Source: Strigamia acuminata
Taxonomy: Eukaryota > Arthropoda > Chilopoda > Geophilomorpha > Linotaeniidae
Reading direction: 5' to 3'
NCBI GenBank assembly: GCA_949358305.1
Contig: OX442315.1
Coordinates: forward strand, 9,328,427-9,388,426
DNA: 60,000 nucleotides
Numbering within the stretch: the stretch's first letter is position 1; each line of letters starts with the position of its first letter. Positions 47,774-58,574 of the stretch are shown here, piece after piece. A model generated the notes under the pieces. The model was not told where the DNA came from and did no database searches. It saw nothing but the letters and a program-made list of their open reading frames with translations. Made by a program: the position numbers and the translations under genes.

Positions 47774-50539
47774 ATGGCACTACGTAAAACATGGGGACCA
47801 TTAGACCCCGCTTGCATCACTCGTGGCGGGATATTTCGAGGCGCGCTGCCCGATTTTTACCGACGATGTTTCGGCGAAGACGCCGACCCTTGGCGCCTGC
47901 GAATACTACATTCCCGATGCATCGCCCGACGTTGGGTACGAGACTGCACGCTCCTGGATACGTTCCCGGAGGGAATGCGCGAAGGCATCGCCACAGAGTT
48001 AGCTCGTGACGATGACCCGAAATCGCCGATTTTCCACCCCGGATTGTCAAGTCAGTACACTGGCAACCCGGCGGAGGAACACGTGCTGCATGCGTGGCGA
48101 GCAGCCGAGACAGAAGAGGCCCGTGAGGCCATCTACCAGCATTATAGACAACAGCTGGTGGATACCGCTACGGCAGTGGCCGAGCGCATCCTCCAAAACG
48201 AGGGGATGACCGCGGATGATATTCATCTGTGGTTTGAGAGGCTGCGATTGGGAGAGAGTACGCCCCAGTGGAGACCTCGGATGGGAATTTTGACGTCCCA
48301 AGCCGAGATGTGGCAGCTCCACTACCTGGGGATTTTGGGGCCCAAGAGCAGCTACCCGCGGAAGCGCAAGCGCTCCAAAGGCGCCGGGGACAGCCAGTCG
48401 CGTTCCCCAGCGACAACCAAGAAGCAGCGTGTCGCTCAAAACACGACTGAAGGCAACGAAGCTGGGCCATCCACTAGTACGGTGCGTGACCCTTCGCAGT
48501 ATTCCCGACCGCGAATTTTCATAAACCGTCAGATTAAAGACGGTAAGGAGTGCAAGGAGGTTTGGATGTCTGGTGACGAAGAGCGAGTCTCTCGTCCCAG
48601 CACTTCTAGACGTCCGCTGACTCATCGCGAGCAGCGGAAAAAAGATCGCAAAGAGCGATACTTCGCGAGGTGCGAAGCTCGGGGCCGTCCCATCCCCGAA
48701 CCCGCCTACGCCTCCAAGAGAGCGGGTCGACGAGGTGGTAGCCAGTCAGGTGAGCGAAACGTCCCAGCGGCAGATACGCGGGACCTTCGCGAGATTCTGA
48801 CTCAGATGAAGCGGACGAAACTGACACGTTTCGATCCCGCGATGAAACACGCCAGGAAGATGGGTGTTGTCACCGACGGGAAGGTGACCCCACACGAGGT
48901 GGCAAGGTGGCTCGCAGACTACATTAATTCGCGACCACGACCCGATGGCATGCCAACCGCCATCGTGCAGCCTTCAGGCTCCGGACAACATCTCCCGGCG
49001 CTCCAAGTCGCAATGACTGGAGTGCAGACGACGGAGACGCCACCACCGCCGACGCAGCCAACACCACCGCTGCCGACGCCGACGCTGCCGACCAAGACGC
49101 AGCCGCCTCCGAACCTGCCGCCGCCGTCGTTGTTGAATTCGAGCGATCCGCCGGATTTACCCACCGACCGCTCAGTCCCTCTCCCCGTTGGACAGAGCAT
49201 TGCGCAGGAATGTCGAGCCAATTTGACCGGCATTTACAGGCCGAGCCAACCCCGATCCGGTTCCTCGGCCCTGTTTTTCGAGAGGCGAGACGAAGAAGCG
49301 CGACTCGCGAGAGAAGCCGCCAATCCGACTATCTCCGAGCTCTCAGCGTTTCGCTTCGTGATGGAAGACCCAAGAGTCTCCGCGCCCGCCTTGCGAGGTG
49401 TGGATCAGGCCCAGCGATATTTCATCGAATGGGCAACGGCGATGATGAGTAAGCTCTCGTGTGCCTTCACTGCGGATTCGGAGCGATCGAATCCAGTGAA
49501 TCGTCGCAGCCTACAGCTATCATTGACCAAGGTCATGATGCAGCTGCTAACCCCAGCACTCTTCGGAGAAGGGCGTCAGGCGATGGCCGCATGGTCTGTC
49601 GTGGACAGAGAGGGTGTACAGGTTCCCCGTGCACTCCTCGCAGAGTGGAGCTCCATTCTGCCCGACCCTGTGTTGACTCGGTACGAGCTAACCAGGGATG
49701 TGGTAAACCCCGAATTTGAGGGGTACAAGTTGCGAAGCACGGCGTTTCGTTATACCTCCGCCACCTGGACAGCGGCGCCTACCCAACAACTGCGCGCCTT
49801 GACCATCCAGACGGAAGAATCGGCAGAGGATGTAGAAATGGTGATCTCGCCGACGAGCGGAGTTCCGATTCCGCCACCGATGCCTGCGGAGATATCCCCG
49901 CAAGGACCCGCCCTGTTCGAAGTGGCGGGTAAACCAAAGCGCTTGCTGTGCCGAACGCCACCCGTCAGGTCCGTCGAGCAAACGAAGCCGACACCGCCCG
50001 GGACCTCACCGGCCCGAGCGGCGACAACGACGCAAGCCGCTATTCCCGCGGCCACCCAGAAGCCGAAGCCGGCACCGCCTCCGCCAGACTATTACGGGCG
50101 AATCATCGAAGAGTTTCCCCATCTCTCGATGACGACGGCGACCAGGAGGTTTATCCTCGCGCAGCGGGACAAAGGCAAATCAGTCTTCATCTGGCTTCAC
50201 AACCAGATCCGGAAGACTAGAGACCTCATCTTCCACCAGAGGTTGCTGAGAGCCCACCGTGTGCCAGTGACGCCAGCGGAAGCCAATGCCATCCGGCATA
50301 CGAACACCGGCTTCTCCGCCTACATCCCGAGCGTTTGGTTACACGAGAGGACGCGTGCCCCGCATGAGCCAGTTGACGGCCATGCATTATGCTTCATTAC
50401 GGAGCATGAGGACCCCCGAGATCGGTCCTCGGCGTTAGTAGGCGATCTACCCGCGCCACCCGGCACTCAACCGCCTGTCCCTGGAGTGAGTTACGCCCAG
50501 GTGACGGACTCAGTGTCGGGTCCCCCAGGAAAGAAGTGA
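47774..50539 (+). CDS. Gypsy-3 ORF3: large protein of unknown function
   Basis: 921 codons from ATG 47774 (MALRKTWGPLDP), chosen because it directly follows a splice acceptor; TGA 50537-50539. No family recognised. Residues ~1-190 are compact and Trp/Arg-rich (ACITRGGIFRGALPDFYRRCF), perhaps a globular domain. PRKRKRSKG near 199-207 is NLS-like. Residues ~270-320 are basic. Residues ~420-470 are Pro-rich (TPPPPTQPTPPLPTP). Another folded-looking helical segment is at ~515-640, then P/T-rich linkers and a conserved-looking block near 770-860. It lacks the CxxC block of Gypsy-1/2 ORF3. No signal peptide or transmembrane helix, so not an envelope. It is GC-richer than flanking LTR DNA. Confidence 0.8.
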   Translation: MALRKTWGPLDPACITRGGIFRGALPDFYRRCFGEDADPWRLRILHSRCIARRWVRDCTLLDTFPEGMREGIATELARDDDPKSPIFHPGLSSQYTGNPAEEHVLHAWRAAETEEAREAIYQHYRQQLVDTATAVAERILQNEGMTADDIHLWFERLRLGESTPQWRPRMGILTSQAEMWQLHYLGILGPKSSYPRKRKRSKGAGDSQSRSPATTKKQRVAQNTTEGNEAGPSTSTVRDPSQYSRPRIFINRQIKDGKECKEVWMSGDEERVSRPSTSRRPLTHREQRKKDRKERYFARCEARGRPIPEPAYASKRAGRRGGSQSGERNVPAADTRDLREILTQMKRTKLTRFDPAMKHARKMGVVTDGKVTPHEVARWLADYINSRPRPDGMPTAIVQPSGSGQHLPALQVAMTGVQTTETPPPPTQPTPPLPTPTLPTKTQPPPNLPPPSLLNSSDPPDLPTDRSVPLPVGQSIAQECRANLTGIYRPSQPRSGSSALFFERRDEEARLAREAANPTISELSAFRFVMEDPRVSAPALRGVDQAQRYFIEWATAMMSKLSCAFTADSERSNPVNRRSLQLSLTKVMMQLLTPALFGEGRQAMAAWSVVDREGVQVPRALLAEWSSILPDPVLTRYELTRDVVNPEFEGYKLRSTAFRYTSATWTAAPTQQLRALTIQTEESAEDVEMVISPTSGVPIPPPMPAEISPQGPALFEVAGKPKRLLCRTPPVRSVEQTKPTPPGTSPARAATTTQAAIPAATQKPKPAPPPPDYYGRIIEEFPHLSMTTATRRFILAQRDKGKSVFIWLHNQIRKTRDLIFHQRLLRAHRVPVTPAEANAIRHTNTGFSAYIPSVWLHERTRAPHEPVDGHALCFITEHEDPRDRSSALVGDLPAPPGTQPPVPGVSYAQVTDSVSGPPGKK

Positions 50540-50563
50540 TCGCTCAGCCCCACGGTCTGAGCT

Positions 50564-50575
50564 CGGAGGGGGAAG
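50564..50575 (+). other. Gypsy-3 polypurine tract
   Basis: CGGAGGGGGAAG directly before the 3' LTR, 25 bases after the ORF3 stop. Confidence 0.85.
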
Positions 50576-51594
50576 TGTTGTGACCCGACTGGACCGGGGT
50601 CAACGAAGAGTTTCTCTCGTGACCTCGTTTCGGGTGTAAGGGGAGCCGCAAGCGCGTCTCCCTTCCCTCAGTGCATTGACATCTAGTCAATGGACAGGCG
50701 TCTGCCCTGAGGGAGTGGGGATGGCTCGTCCACCCCACCATTGGGTGATTCCGGTCACCTGTCAACCCCGCTTTGTGCAAAGGAATGTGCCTTGCACTGA
50801 GCGGGCAGAACCAACACAACCATCAAACGAGAAACACACGTAAACCCGTCGTCCTACAAGATCAGGCCCAAGTAAATATACTGGGATTGACCAAGGACAA
50901 AGGACAATTTACCGTGAGTACGTTTGGTCAGTGTCAAACTCCGCAGAGTAACCTGCGAGATAAGATTACCACACTATTTTAGCACACCAGCTAGAAATAG
51001 TAAAAACCACTCCAGTTTAGCGAGTTGTGCAGACAAACGGTCGCACAAGCCTAAACTGCAGTAAAACCACGACGAGCGTTCCCGCCGCTGTGTGACCGCC
51101 GGGAGCCAGAAGAGTCCGCCGCTGTGTGATCGCCGGACACCACACAAAAACCTAGACAACAGCCCGAAGTAAGCCTTTTAACTAAGCATTCACTCGCGCC
51201 CGACCAGCGTGAGCCCGAAGGACCAGCCAGAGACGAGCCGAGGACGCCATATTGCCACGCCGGCCCAAGACGACACCACGTTGCCACAACGAGGACGCCA
51301 TCTTGGACACGACCGAGACAACAGACGACCTCGCCGATTCCAGCCAGCTTTCATCATACCTTTACCTTTCCATTTCCCTTCACCCATTCCGATTTACCTT
51401 TTACCTACCTTTTATATATATATATATATAAGATATATCTGTACATTGTCCCACAGAATAAATCTATATTATATTTTACCTTTTATATCTGTGTAATCAT
51501 TTCTTTGGGTAAACCGCTTGAGCAAAGCGGTAGTGAGTTAGTCGAATTAAGTAATCAACCCACGAGTTAGCGACGGTTAGAGTTGAGCGCGACA
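50576..51594 (+). repeat. Gypsy-3 3' LTR
   Basis: 1019 bp, no difference from the 5' LTR seen. Followed by AGGT and the rest of the Gypsy-2 LTR. YY1-like site again at 51294-51304. Confidence 0.96.
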
Positions 51595-52778
51595 AGGTTA
51601 AGTCTTCTGACTTGATTCATTAACTTGTCGTCAAGTTAATATTGTTCTGTTTACAAATGAAGAGAAACATATTAGACTTCCCGTCGCAACACACAATTGC
51701 CGTCGATAGAGAATACGCCTTGCCATGCAGAACGGTATCAAGCGTCCCCTGCGTCGCAACACGGTCGTTCGTCTAGCGATTGACGGTATCACGTACACAG
51801 GAGTCGATAGCTTGCGGCTCCGCACAGCAGTTTAGCCCTTCGCGGTACTAATAACAAACCGACTACTTTGGCACCGAATACCATGAGAATCAGCTTGCCA
51901 AACACTTGGTGCTACTCGTGGTTACTGTAAAACAGACTGCTTTGGCACCATCAGGTGAAGGAACCAACTCTCAACAGTTCCGGTGCTTACTCACGGTTAC
52001 GGAATGCGTTCATACCGAAAATGACCACTCAGTCCTGCCCGGAGGATACTGAAATGCACAGAAGGCAAGTTCTCCTCGGCGAGACCGTAAATTGAAACAT
52101 GTATGCAACATAACAATCCAATACGTCGGCTTCAATTGCCGGTGGTTGCATGATTCGGTAGAATCATGCCGCGGTTCTTTGCGAACGAATCAACAAAGAA
52201 CCAAAGAACTAAACGGTCTTCCACGTGAACAACGAATCATATTTCTTAAGTAACAATACCAAACAGAAATAATCAAACAGAGCTGCCGGATGGCCGGTTG
52301 TTTGGGTTTATATAACCTGACTGGATTAGAGATTAATCCAATCAACCAATTGGAACATGGGTTCCACGAATCCCTCCAATCCCGTATCGCCGGAAGTGGA
52401 TACGGAGGAGCAATATGCTAATTCACACCACAACCGGAACTGGATACCCAGGACCGGAAATGGATCCACCAATCACATCGATCGGTTGATCGATGGATTA
52501 TCAAATCTCCATTTCTGCTGAACTAGAGATTCCCATCACTTAGTGTGAACAATAATTATTAATATATATTTATATTAATCCTAATAAAGTGTCGTTTCAT
52601 ACAAATAAATATATTCTTATATTTATTTACCAGTTTTCTTAACTCGCAATTCGAATTTACCGCTGAATTATAATCGCGCCATCTAGTGGCGACTCGGAGC
52701 ATTGACAAATGCGGGTTTCGCAAAAAACACTTAAAATTCGGCCGTGTTATTAATAAATAGCACTTATAAACCGTCATA
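51595..52778 (-). repeat. Gypsy-2 5' LTR, outer part (right of the Gypsy-3 insertion)
   Basis: 1184 bp matching 25885-27068. The outer end TATGACGG (minus) abuts GCAG, the target duplication shared with the satellite on the far side. Confidence 0.95.
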
Positions 52779-55700
52779 GCAGTAATATGAGAACCAATGC
52801 ATCTAATTTCAGTACTGAGTTTAGGAAATGTTTTGTTCACAATTTCAATCTTAAAATATAAATTGGAGTACAACAACACACAAAATATTTTCCTAGGTGC
52901 AGATAATAGCTATAAACTGTGTTCTTTGGAAGATTTTTCCTGTTCTGAGGCAGATTTTTACCACGATTGTGGTGTTCTATGCACGGTTCTCACATTGTGC
53001 CGGTGTAACCTGAAATGTCTTCACATTATGCTTGTGCATTATTCCTGGTTCTCATAATGCATTAGTAAATTTGCTTTCAATGAAGTGTGTAAGGCAATAC
53101 ACACATTACAAAGTGTGAGTACAATGCAATAATATGAGAACCAATGCAGCTAATTTCAGTCCTGAGTTTAGGAAACGTTTTTGTTCACAATTTCAATCCT
53201 AAGATATGAATTGAAGTACAACATCACACAAAATATCTTCCTGGGGTGCATGTAATAGCTAATTCTAGCATGTCATGCTAAAAACTGTGTTCTATTGAAG
53301 ATTTTTCAGGTTCTGAGCCAGATTTTTACCACAATTGTGGTGTTCTGTGGACGGCTCTCACATTGTGCCGGTGTAACCTGAAATGTCTTCACATTATGCT
53401 TGTGCATTATTCCTGGTTCTCATTCTGCATTAGTAAATTTGCTTTCAATGAAGTGTGTATGGCATTACACACATTACAAAGTGTGAGTACAATGCAGTAA
53501 TATGAGAACCAATGCAGCTAATTTCAGTCCTGAGTTTAGGAAATATTTTTGTTCACAATTTCAATCCTAAAATATAAATTGGAGTACAACATCACACAAT
53601 ATATTTTCCTAGGTGCAGATAATAGCTATAAACTGTGTTCTATTGAAGATTTTTCCTGTTCTGAGGCAGATTTTTACCACAATTGTGGTGTTCGGTGCAC
53701 GGTTCTCACATTGTGCCGGTGTAACCTGAAATGTCTTCACATTTTGCTTGTGCATTATTCCTGGTTCTCATATTGCATTAGTAAATTTGCTTTCAATGAA
53801 GTGTGACAATGAAGTGATGTTGTACAATGAAGTATGGCAATACACACATTACAAAGTATGAGTACAATGCAGTAATATGAGAACCAGTGCAGCTAATTTC
53901 AGTCCTGACTTTAGGAAATGTTTTGTTCACAATTTCAATCCTAAAATATAAATTTTAGAACAACATCACACAAAATATTTTCCTGGGGTGCAGATAATTG
54001 CTAATTCTAGCATGTCATGCTAAAAACTGTGTTCTATTGAAGATTTTTTCTGTTCTGAGGCAGACTTTTACCACAATTGTGGTGTTCTGTGCACGGTTCT
54101 CACATTGTGCCGGTGTAACCTGAAATGTCTTCACATTATGCTTGTGCATTATTCCTGGTTCTCATATTGCATTAGTAAATTTGCTTTCAATGAAGTGTGT
54201 ATGGCAATACACACATTACAAAGTGTGAGTACAATGCAGTAATATGAGAACCAATGCAGCTAATTTCAGTCCTGAGTTTAGGAAATGTTTTGTTCACAAT
54301 TTCAAACCTAAAATATAAATTTTAGAACAACATCACACAAAATATCTTCCTGGGGTGCATGTAATAGCTAATTCTAATATGTCATACTAAAAACTGTGTT
54401 CTATTGAAGATTTTTCCTGTTCTGGGGCAGACTTTTACCACAATTGTGGTGTTCTGTGCATGGTTCTCACATTGTGCCGGTGTAACCTGAAATGTCTTCA
54501 CATTATGCTTGTGCATTATTCCTGGTTCTCATAATGCATTAGTAAATTTGCTTTCAATGAAGTGTGTAAGGCAATACACACATTACAAAGTGTGAGTACA
54601 ATGCAGTAATATGAGAACCAATGCAGCTAATTTCAGTCCTGAGTTTAGGAAATGTTTTGTTCACAATTTCAATCCTAAAATATAAATTTTAGAACAACAT
54701 CACACAAAATATTTTCCTGGGGTGCATGTAATAGCTAATTCTAGCATGTCATGCTAAAAACTGTGTTCTATTGAAGATTTTTCCTGTTCTGAGGCAGATT
54801 TTTACCACAATTGTGGTGTTCTGTGCATGGTTCTCACATTGTGCCGGTGTAACCTGAAATGTCTTCACATTATGCTTGTGCATTATTCCTGGTTCTCATA
54901 ATGCATTAGTAAATTTGCTTTCAATGAAGTGTGTAAGGCAATACACACATTACAAAGTGTGAGTACAATGCAGTAATATGAGAACCAATGCAGCTAATTT
55001 CAGTCCTGAGTTTAGGAAATGTTTTGTTCACAATTTCAATCCTAAAATATAAATTTTAGAACAACATCACACAAAATATCTTCCTGGGGTGCATGTAATA
55101 GCTAATTCTAGCATGTCATGCTAAAAACTGTGTTCTATTGAAGATTTTTCCTGTTCTGAGGCAGATTTTTACCACAATTGTGGTGTTCTGTGCACGGTTC
55201 TCACATTGTGCCGGTGTAACCTGAAATGTCTTTACATTATGCTTGTGCATTATTCCTGGTTCTCATAATGCATTAGTAAATTTGCTTTCAATGAAGTGTG
55301 TAAGGCAATAGACACATTACAAAGTGTGAGTACAATGCAGTAATATGAGAACCAATGCAGCTAATTTCAGTCCTGAGTTTAGGAAATGTTTTTGTTCACA
55401 ATTTCAATCCTAAAATATAAATTGGAGTACAACATCACACAAAATATTTTCCTAGGTGCAGATAATAGCTATAAACTGTGTTCTATTGAAGATTTTTCCT
55501 GTTCTGAGGCAGATTTTTACCACAATTGTGGTGTTCTGTGCACGGTTCTCACATTGTGCCAATGTAACCTGAAATGTCTTCACATTATGCTTGTGCATTA
55601 TTCCTGGTTCTCATATTGCATTAGTAAATTTGCTTTCAATGAAGTGTGTATGGCAATACACACATTACAAAGTATGAGTACAATGCAGTAATATGAGAAC

Positions 55701-56323
55701 CAATGCAGCTAATTTCAGTCCTGACTTTAGGAAATGTTTTGTTCACAATTTCAATCCTAAAATATAAATTTTAGAACAACATCACACAAAATATTCTCCT
55801 GGGGTGCAGATAATTGCTAATTCTAGCATGTCATGCTAAAAACTGTGTTCTATTGAAGATTTTTCCTGTTCTGAGGCAGACTTTTACCACAATTGTGGTG
55901 TTCTGTGCACAGTTCTCACATTGTGCCGGTGTAACCTGAAATGTCTTCACATTATGCTTGTGCATTATTCCTGGTTCTCATATTGCATTAGTAAATTTGC
56001 TTTCAATGAAGTGTGTATGGCAATACACACATTACAAAGTGTGAGTACAATGCAGTAATATGAGAACCAATGCAGCTAATTTCAGTCCTGAGTTTAGGAA
56101 ATGTTTTGTTCACAATTTCAATCTTAAAATATAAATTTTAGAACAACATCACACAAAATATTTTCCTGGGGTGCAGATAATAGCTAATTCTAGTATGTCA
56201 TGCTAAAAACTGTGTTCTATTGATGATTTTTCCTGTTCTGAGGCAGACTTTTACCACAATTGTGGTGTTCTGTGCACGGTTCTCACATTGTGCCGGTGTA
56301 ACCTGAAATGTCTTCACATTACA
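52779..56323 (+). repeat. ~365-bp tandem satellite, about ten monomers
   Basis: Head-to-tail units starting near 52781, 53129, 53496, 53872, 54238, 54603, 54971, 55338, 55687 and 56054 (last one partial). Each contains AATATGAGAACC, ACCACAATTGTGGT (14-bp palindrome) and, in most, TAGCATG-T-CATGCTA. Two variants occur: type A (units 1, 3, 8) lacks the second palindrome and has AGGTGCAGATAATAGCTATAAAC; type B has GGGGTGCA...TAATTCTAGC. ORFs of ~85-106 codons in type A units are not considered genes. The array ends mid-monomer at 56323. Confidence 0.95.
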
Positions 56324-56796
56324 CGCCATTACAATCAAGGATGCCAAAACTCATGCTGACGCCACATCAAGAAAATGTTGAAGAAGATGTCGTCACCGCT
56401 AAGGACTTGCTCGAACCAACCGAGGTACTACCAGAGAAAGTACGTTTGGAGAAGCCGACTTGCGCCCTGGCTATCATGGATGAAATTATTCCAGACCAGA
56501 AAATTGTTTTTTCCTTTCCCCCGATTGTCAAATTTGATGTGGAAAGGAACATTCTTCTGCGCCTTTTTGAGACCATCGTGTTTTCAGATCTCCGGCTCGA
56601 CCATGCGGAGGCGGAAAAATTGTTGTCAAAGATCAAAGAATTCTACATTGGACATTTCCTCCTCAGAGTGGATAAAATTGCGCGAAGGTGTCACGCAACA
56701 TCGAGAACGCAAGTGCGAGTGATTTTAGTGAAAGCGGCGCTTAAACTTGTCTATCATGCCATGGATAATTGGCCTGCGTCTGCTTTCAAAGGTTAG
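56309..56796 (+). pseudogene. Gypsy-4 ORF remnant of unknown function
   Basis: Open frame whose first ~5 codons are satellite sequence, so its true start is lost; element sequence begins near 56324. About 157 residues, TAG 56794-56796. No family recognised. Features: an acidic stretch (ENVEEDVVTAKDLLE), then a helical region (RNILLRLFETIVFSDLRLD, AEAEKLLSKIKEFYI, VRVILVKAALKLVYHAM). It lies in the same place relative to the polypurine tract and LTR as the ORF3 genes of the other gypsy elements, so it may be the C-terminal end of an ORF3, but I see no convincing sequence match. Confidence 0.5.
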
Positions 56797-57540
56797 AATT
56801 TCCCAAAAGAGACTTTAGATCCTCCATAATATGACTGCGCCTAAAACCCGTTTATAGACAATAATAAATGGACTTCATTTTAGACAACAACTGTGATACA
56901 AACAATAAGTGTTGCAAGTGTTTTAGTGTTTTATTTGTGCGCCTTTTATCTGAAGTTTTTCGTTAAGTTCCGAAAACTTTAAACGCCTACAAGAAAGTGA
57001 ACTTTTATGTGCGAACTTTTAATTTTTAATATTTATATTTGTGTTGTCAATCATTTTTGCTAATCGTTTATAATCATTGAAATTTTATTGATCATTACGC
57101 ATTTCAAATCCGACGCCAATTAGCGCATAATCATTATTTTATTTGATAATTATTTACATTTTTATACTAGATTTTGCCACATATAGGCATCGTTATTAAT
57201 TCTAAAAGAAATTCTAATTCCTAGTCATCTTACTGAACATTATCTTTAATTACTTAAACTTTTCAAATAATTTAACAAATTATTTAACTCAGATTTAGAA
57301 TTTAGTCGCGAATTGGCGCCTGAATTTCTGTTAATTTTAATATTCCTACCTAACCCGATTGTTTTGTGCGCTTTATACGTCTGTCCAAATAAACCCACCC
57401 TGTGTTATGTGTTTTGAGAATTATTATTGTTGATTCATAATTTTATTTATTTATTTATTTCGTTTCAATTTTATCAATCATGCATTTATGTTAACTCCAT
57501 TTAGATGTTGATTATAAAAAGAAATTATAATAAACATCTA
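56797..57540 (+). other. Gypsy-4 3' untranslated region
   Basis: AT-rich, no ORF. Contains several AATAAA-like strings (CAAATAAACCC near 57387). Ends at the G-run that I read as a polypurine tract. Confidence 0.5.
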
Positions 57541-57551
57541 GGTGGGGGGAA
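57541..57551 (+). other. Gypsy-4 polypurine tract
   Basis: GGTGGGGGGAA directly followed by TGTCATAG, the likely LTR start. Confidence 0.65.
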
Positions 57552-58574
57552 TGTCATAGTCCTGACTTTAGACAGTAGAAATTTTCGAAAATTTTAGCGC
57601 ATTTTTGCGCCTTTCCCCTAATTTTCCCCATTTTTATTAGAGAATTATTTTATTTTTTCCCAAATCTAAATTTATTATTTTATTTCATTTTATTTCCCTT
57701 ATTTTTATCATTTATCTTTAATCTGGCCTGGTTTTAATCACCCCATCCAGACAATTCATGAGAATTCTGCTACAAGTTGATATAATCGCGCTCTAAATTT
57801 GCATATTTCACCCCTGATCGCCTGTTTTCTGTCCAGTCCCCATTTGGAATTGACTTGGCCTTTGACATGTGATCAGAGGTGACTTGTTCTATCAAATAAC
57901 TTAGAACAGGGAGAATAATTTTCGCCTTCGACGAGTACACATCTTCAGTCGTAACTGGGATATCTTAGAGCGATTTATGGTGCGCATTAGCGCATACGGC
58001 CATTGTGCAGCCCGAATTCTCATGGTTGGCTACTTGACCACACTATTTATTATTTGCCCATATTTTGCATTAAATTTACTGAAGAAACGATATATTCGAC
58101 GGTCTTAATTCGTCATATATTTTATGCCACGACTGTGACTTCCTCCTCAGCCTAGACTTGAATTGCATGCCCGTCTCAATTGCGTATTCATTTCATTATT
58201 GACAGTTCGACGACGTTGTCTGCGGTTTGGTACCTGTGCGCGCGTTCACCCAACGTTTGCGCGTGTCCAAGAGAAGAAATACACTCTTCGTAAGTACGCC
58301 TAGTGAATGACGACATTTTTCCCTCAGTGAAGAAGCGATATTTCGATCGCAATTCGAAGTATCAACGTTCGCCATTTTGCGAGGCGCCCGAATTGATATC
58401 CTGCGCCCATAAAAATACAGATTTCACGAATAGACGCTGTCTTAACCTAGCTACCACCCCCGGCAAAGTTTTAAGAGTTGCGGCGCCTGCGAACCTAAAT
58501 TTTCTGGTTATTACAATCCCTGGAAATTCTCAAATTTCCGAAACTATTGTTTAAAGTCGAATAACAACGTGACA
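57552..58574 (+). repeat. Probable Gypsy-4 3' LTR
   Basis: From TGTCATAGTCC after the polypurine tract to ...CAACGTGACA, giving TGTCA/TGACA inverted ends and 1023 bp, near the Gypsy-3 LTR size. The right end is inferred only from the terminal repeat; there is no second LTR in the window. An 83-codon ORF inside (58303-58554) has no protein-like features. Confidence 0.5.

Larger units (their letters stand above)
38102..51594 (+). mobile_element. Gypsy-3: complete Ty3/gypsy element inserted in the Gypsy-2 LTR
   Basis: 13,493 bp. LTRs of 1019 bp (38102-39120 and 50576-51594) that look identical. Target duplication AGGT (38098-38101 and 51595-51598), confirmed by the empty site at 25885-25888 in the other Gypsy-2 LTR. 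Order: LTR, tRNA-Pro-like primer site, gag, pol in the -1 frame, hairpin-rich spacer, acidic mini-exon, intron, ORF3, polypurine tract, LTR. It is the youngest insertion of its nest. Confidence 0.97.
25309..52778 (-). mobile_element. Gypsy-2: complete Ty3/gypsy element with nested Gypsy-3 in its 5' LTR
   Basis: Minus-strand element whose own length is ~13.97 kb after removing Gypsy-3. LTRs: left 25309-27068; right 37522-38101 plus 51595-52778 (1760 bp each after discounting the insertion and one AGGT copy). They appear identical wherever I compared them. Target duplication GCAG (25305-25308 and 52779-52782). Order on the minus strand: 5' LTR, tRNA-Gln primer site, leader, gag, pol (-1 frame), ORF3, polypurine tract, 3' LTR. 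All three ORFs look intact, but the 5' LTR is split by Gypsy-3, so transcription of this copy is probably disrupted. Confidence 0.95.

Noticed and set aside
52797-55691. ORFs of 85-106 codons with cysteines inside the satellite
   Set aside because: They recur only in type A monomers, vary by frame and length with array mutations, and have no signal peptide or protein-like conservation.
52779-56323. CRISPR-like array
   Set aside because: Whole 365-bp units repeat without unique spacers; eukaryotic satellite.
58303-58554. 83-codon ORF near the right end
   Set aside because: Lies inside the inferred Gypsy-4 LTR, no domain or composition support.
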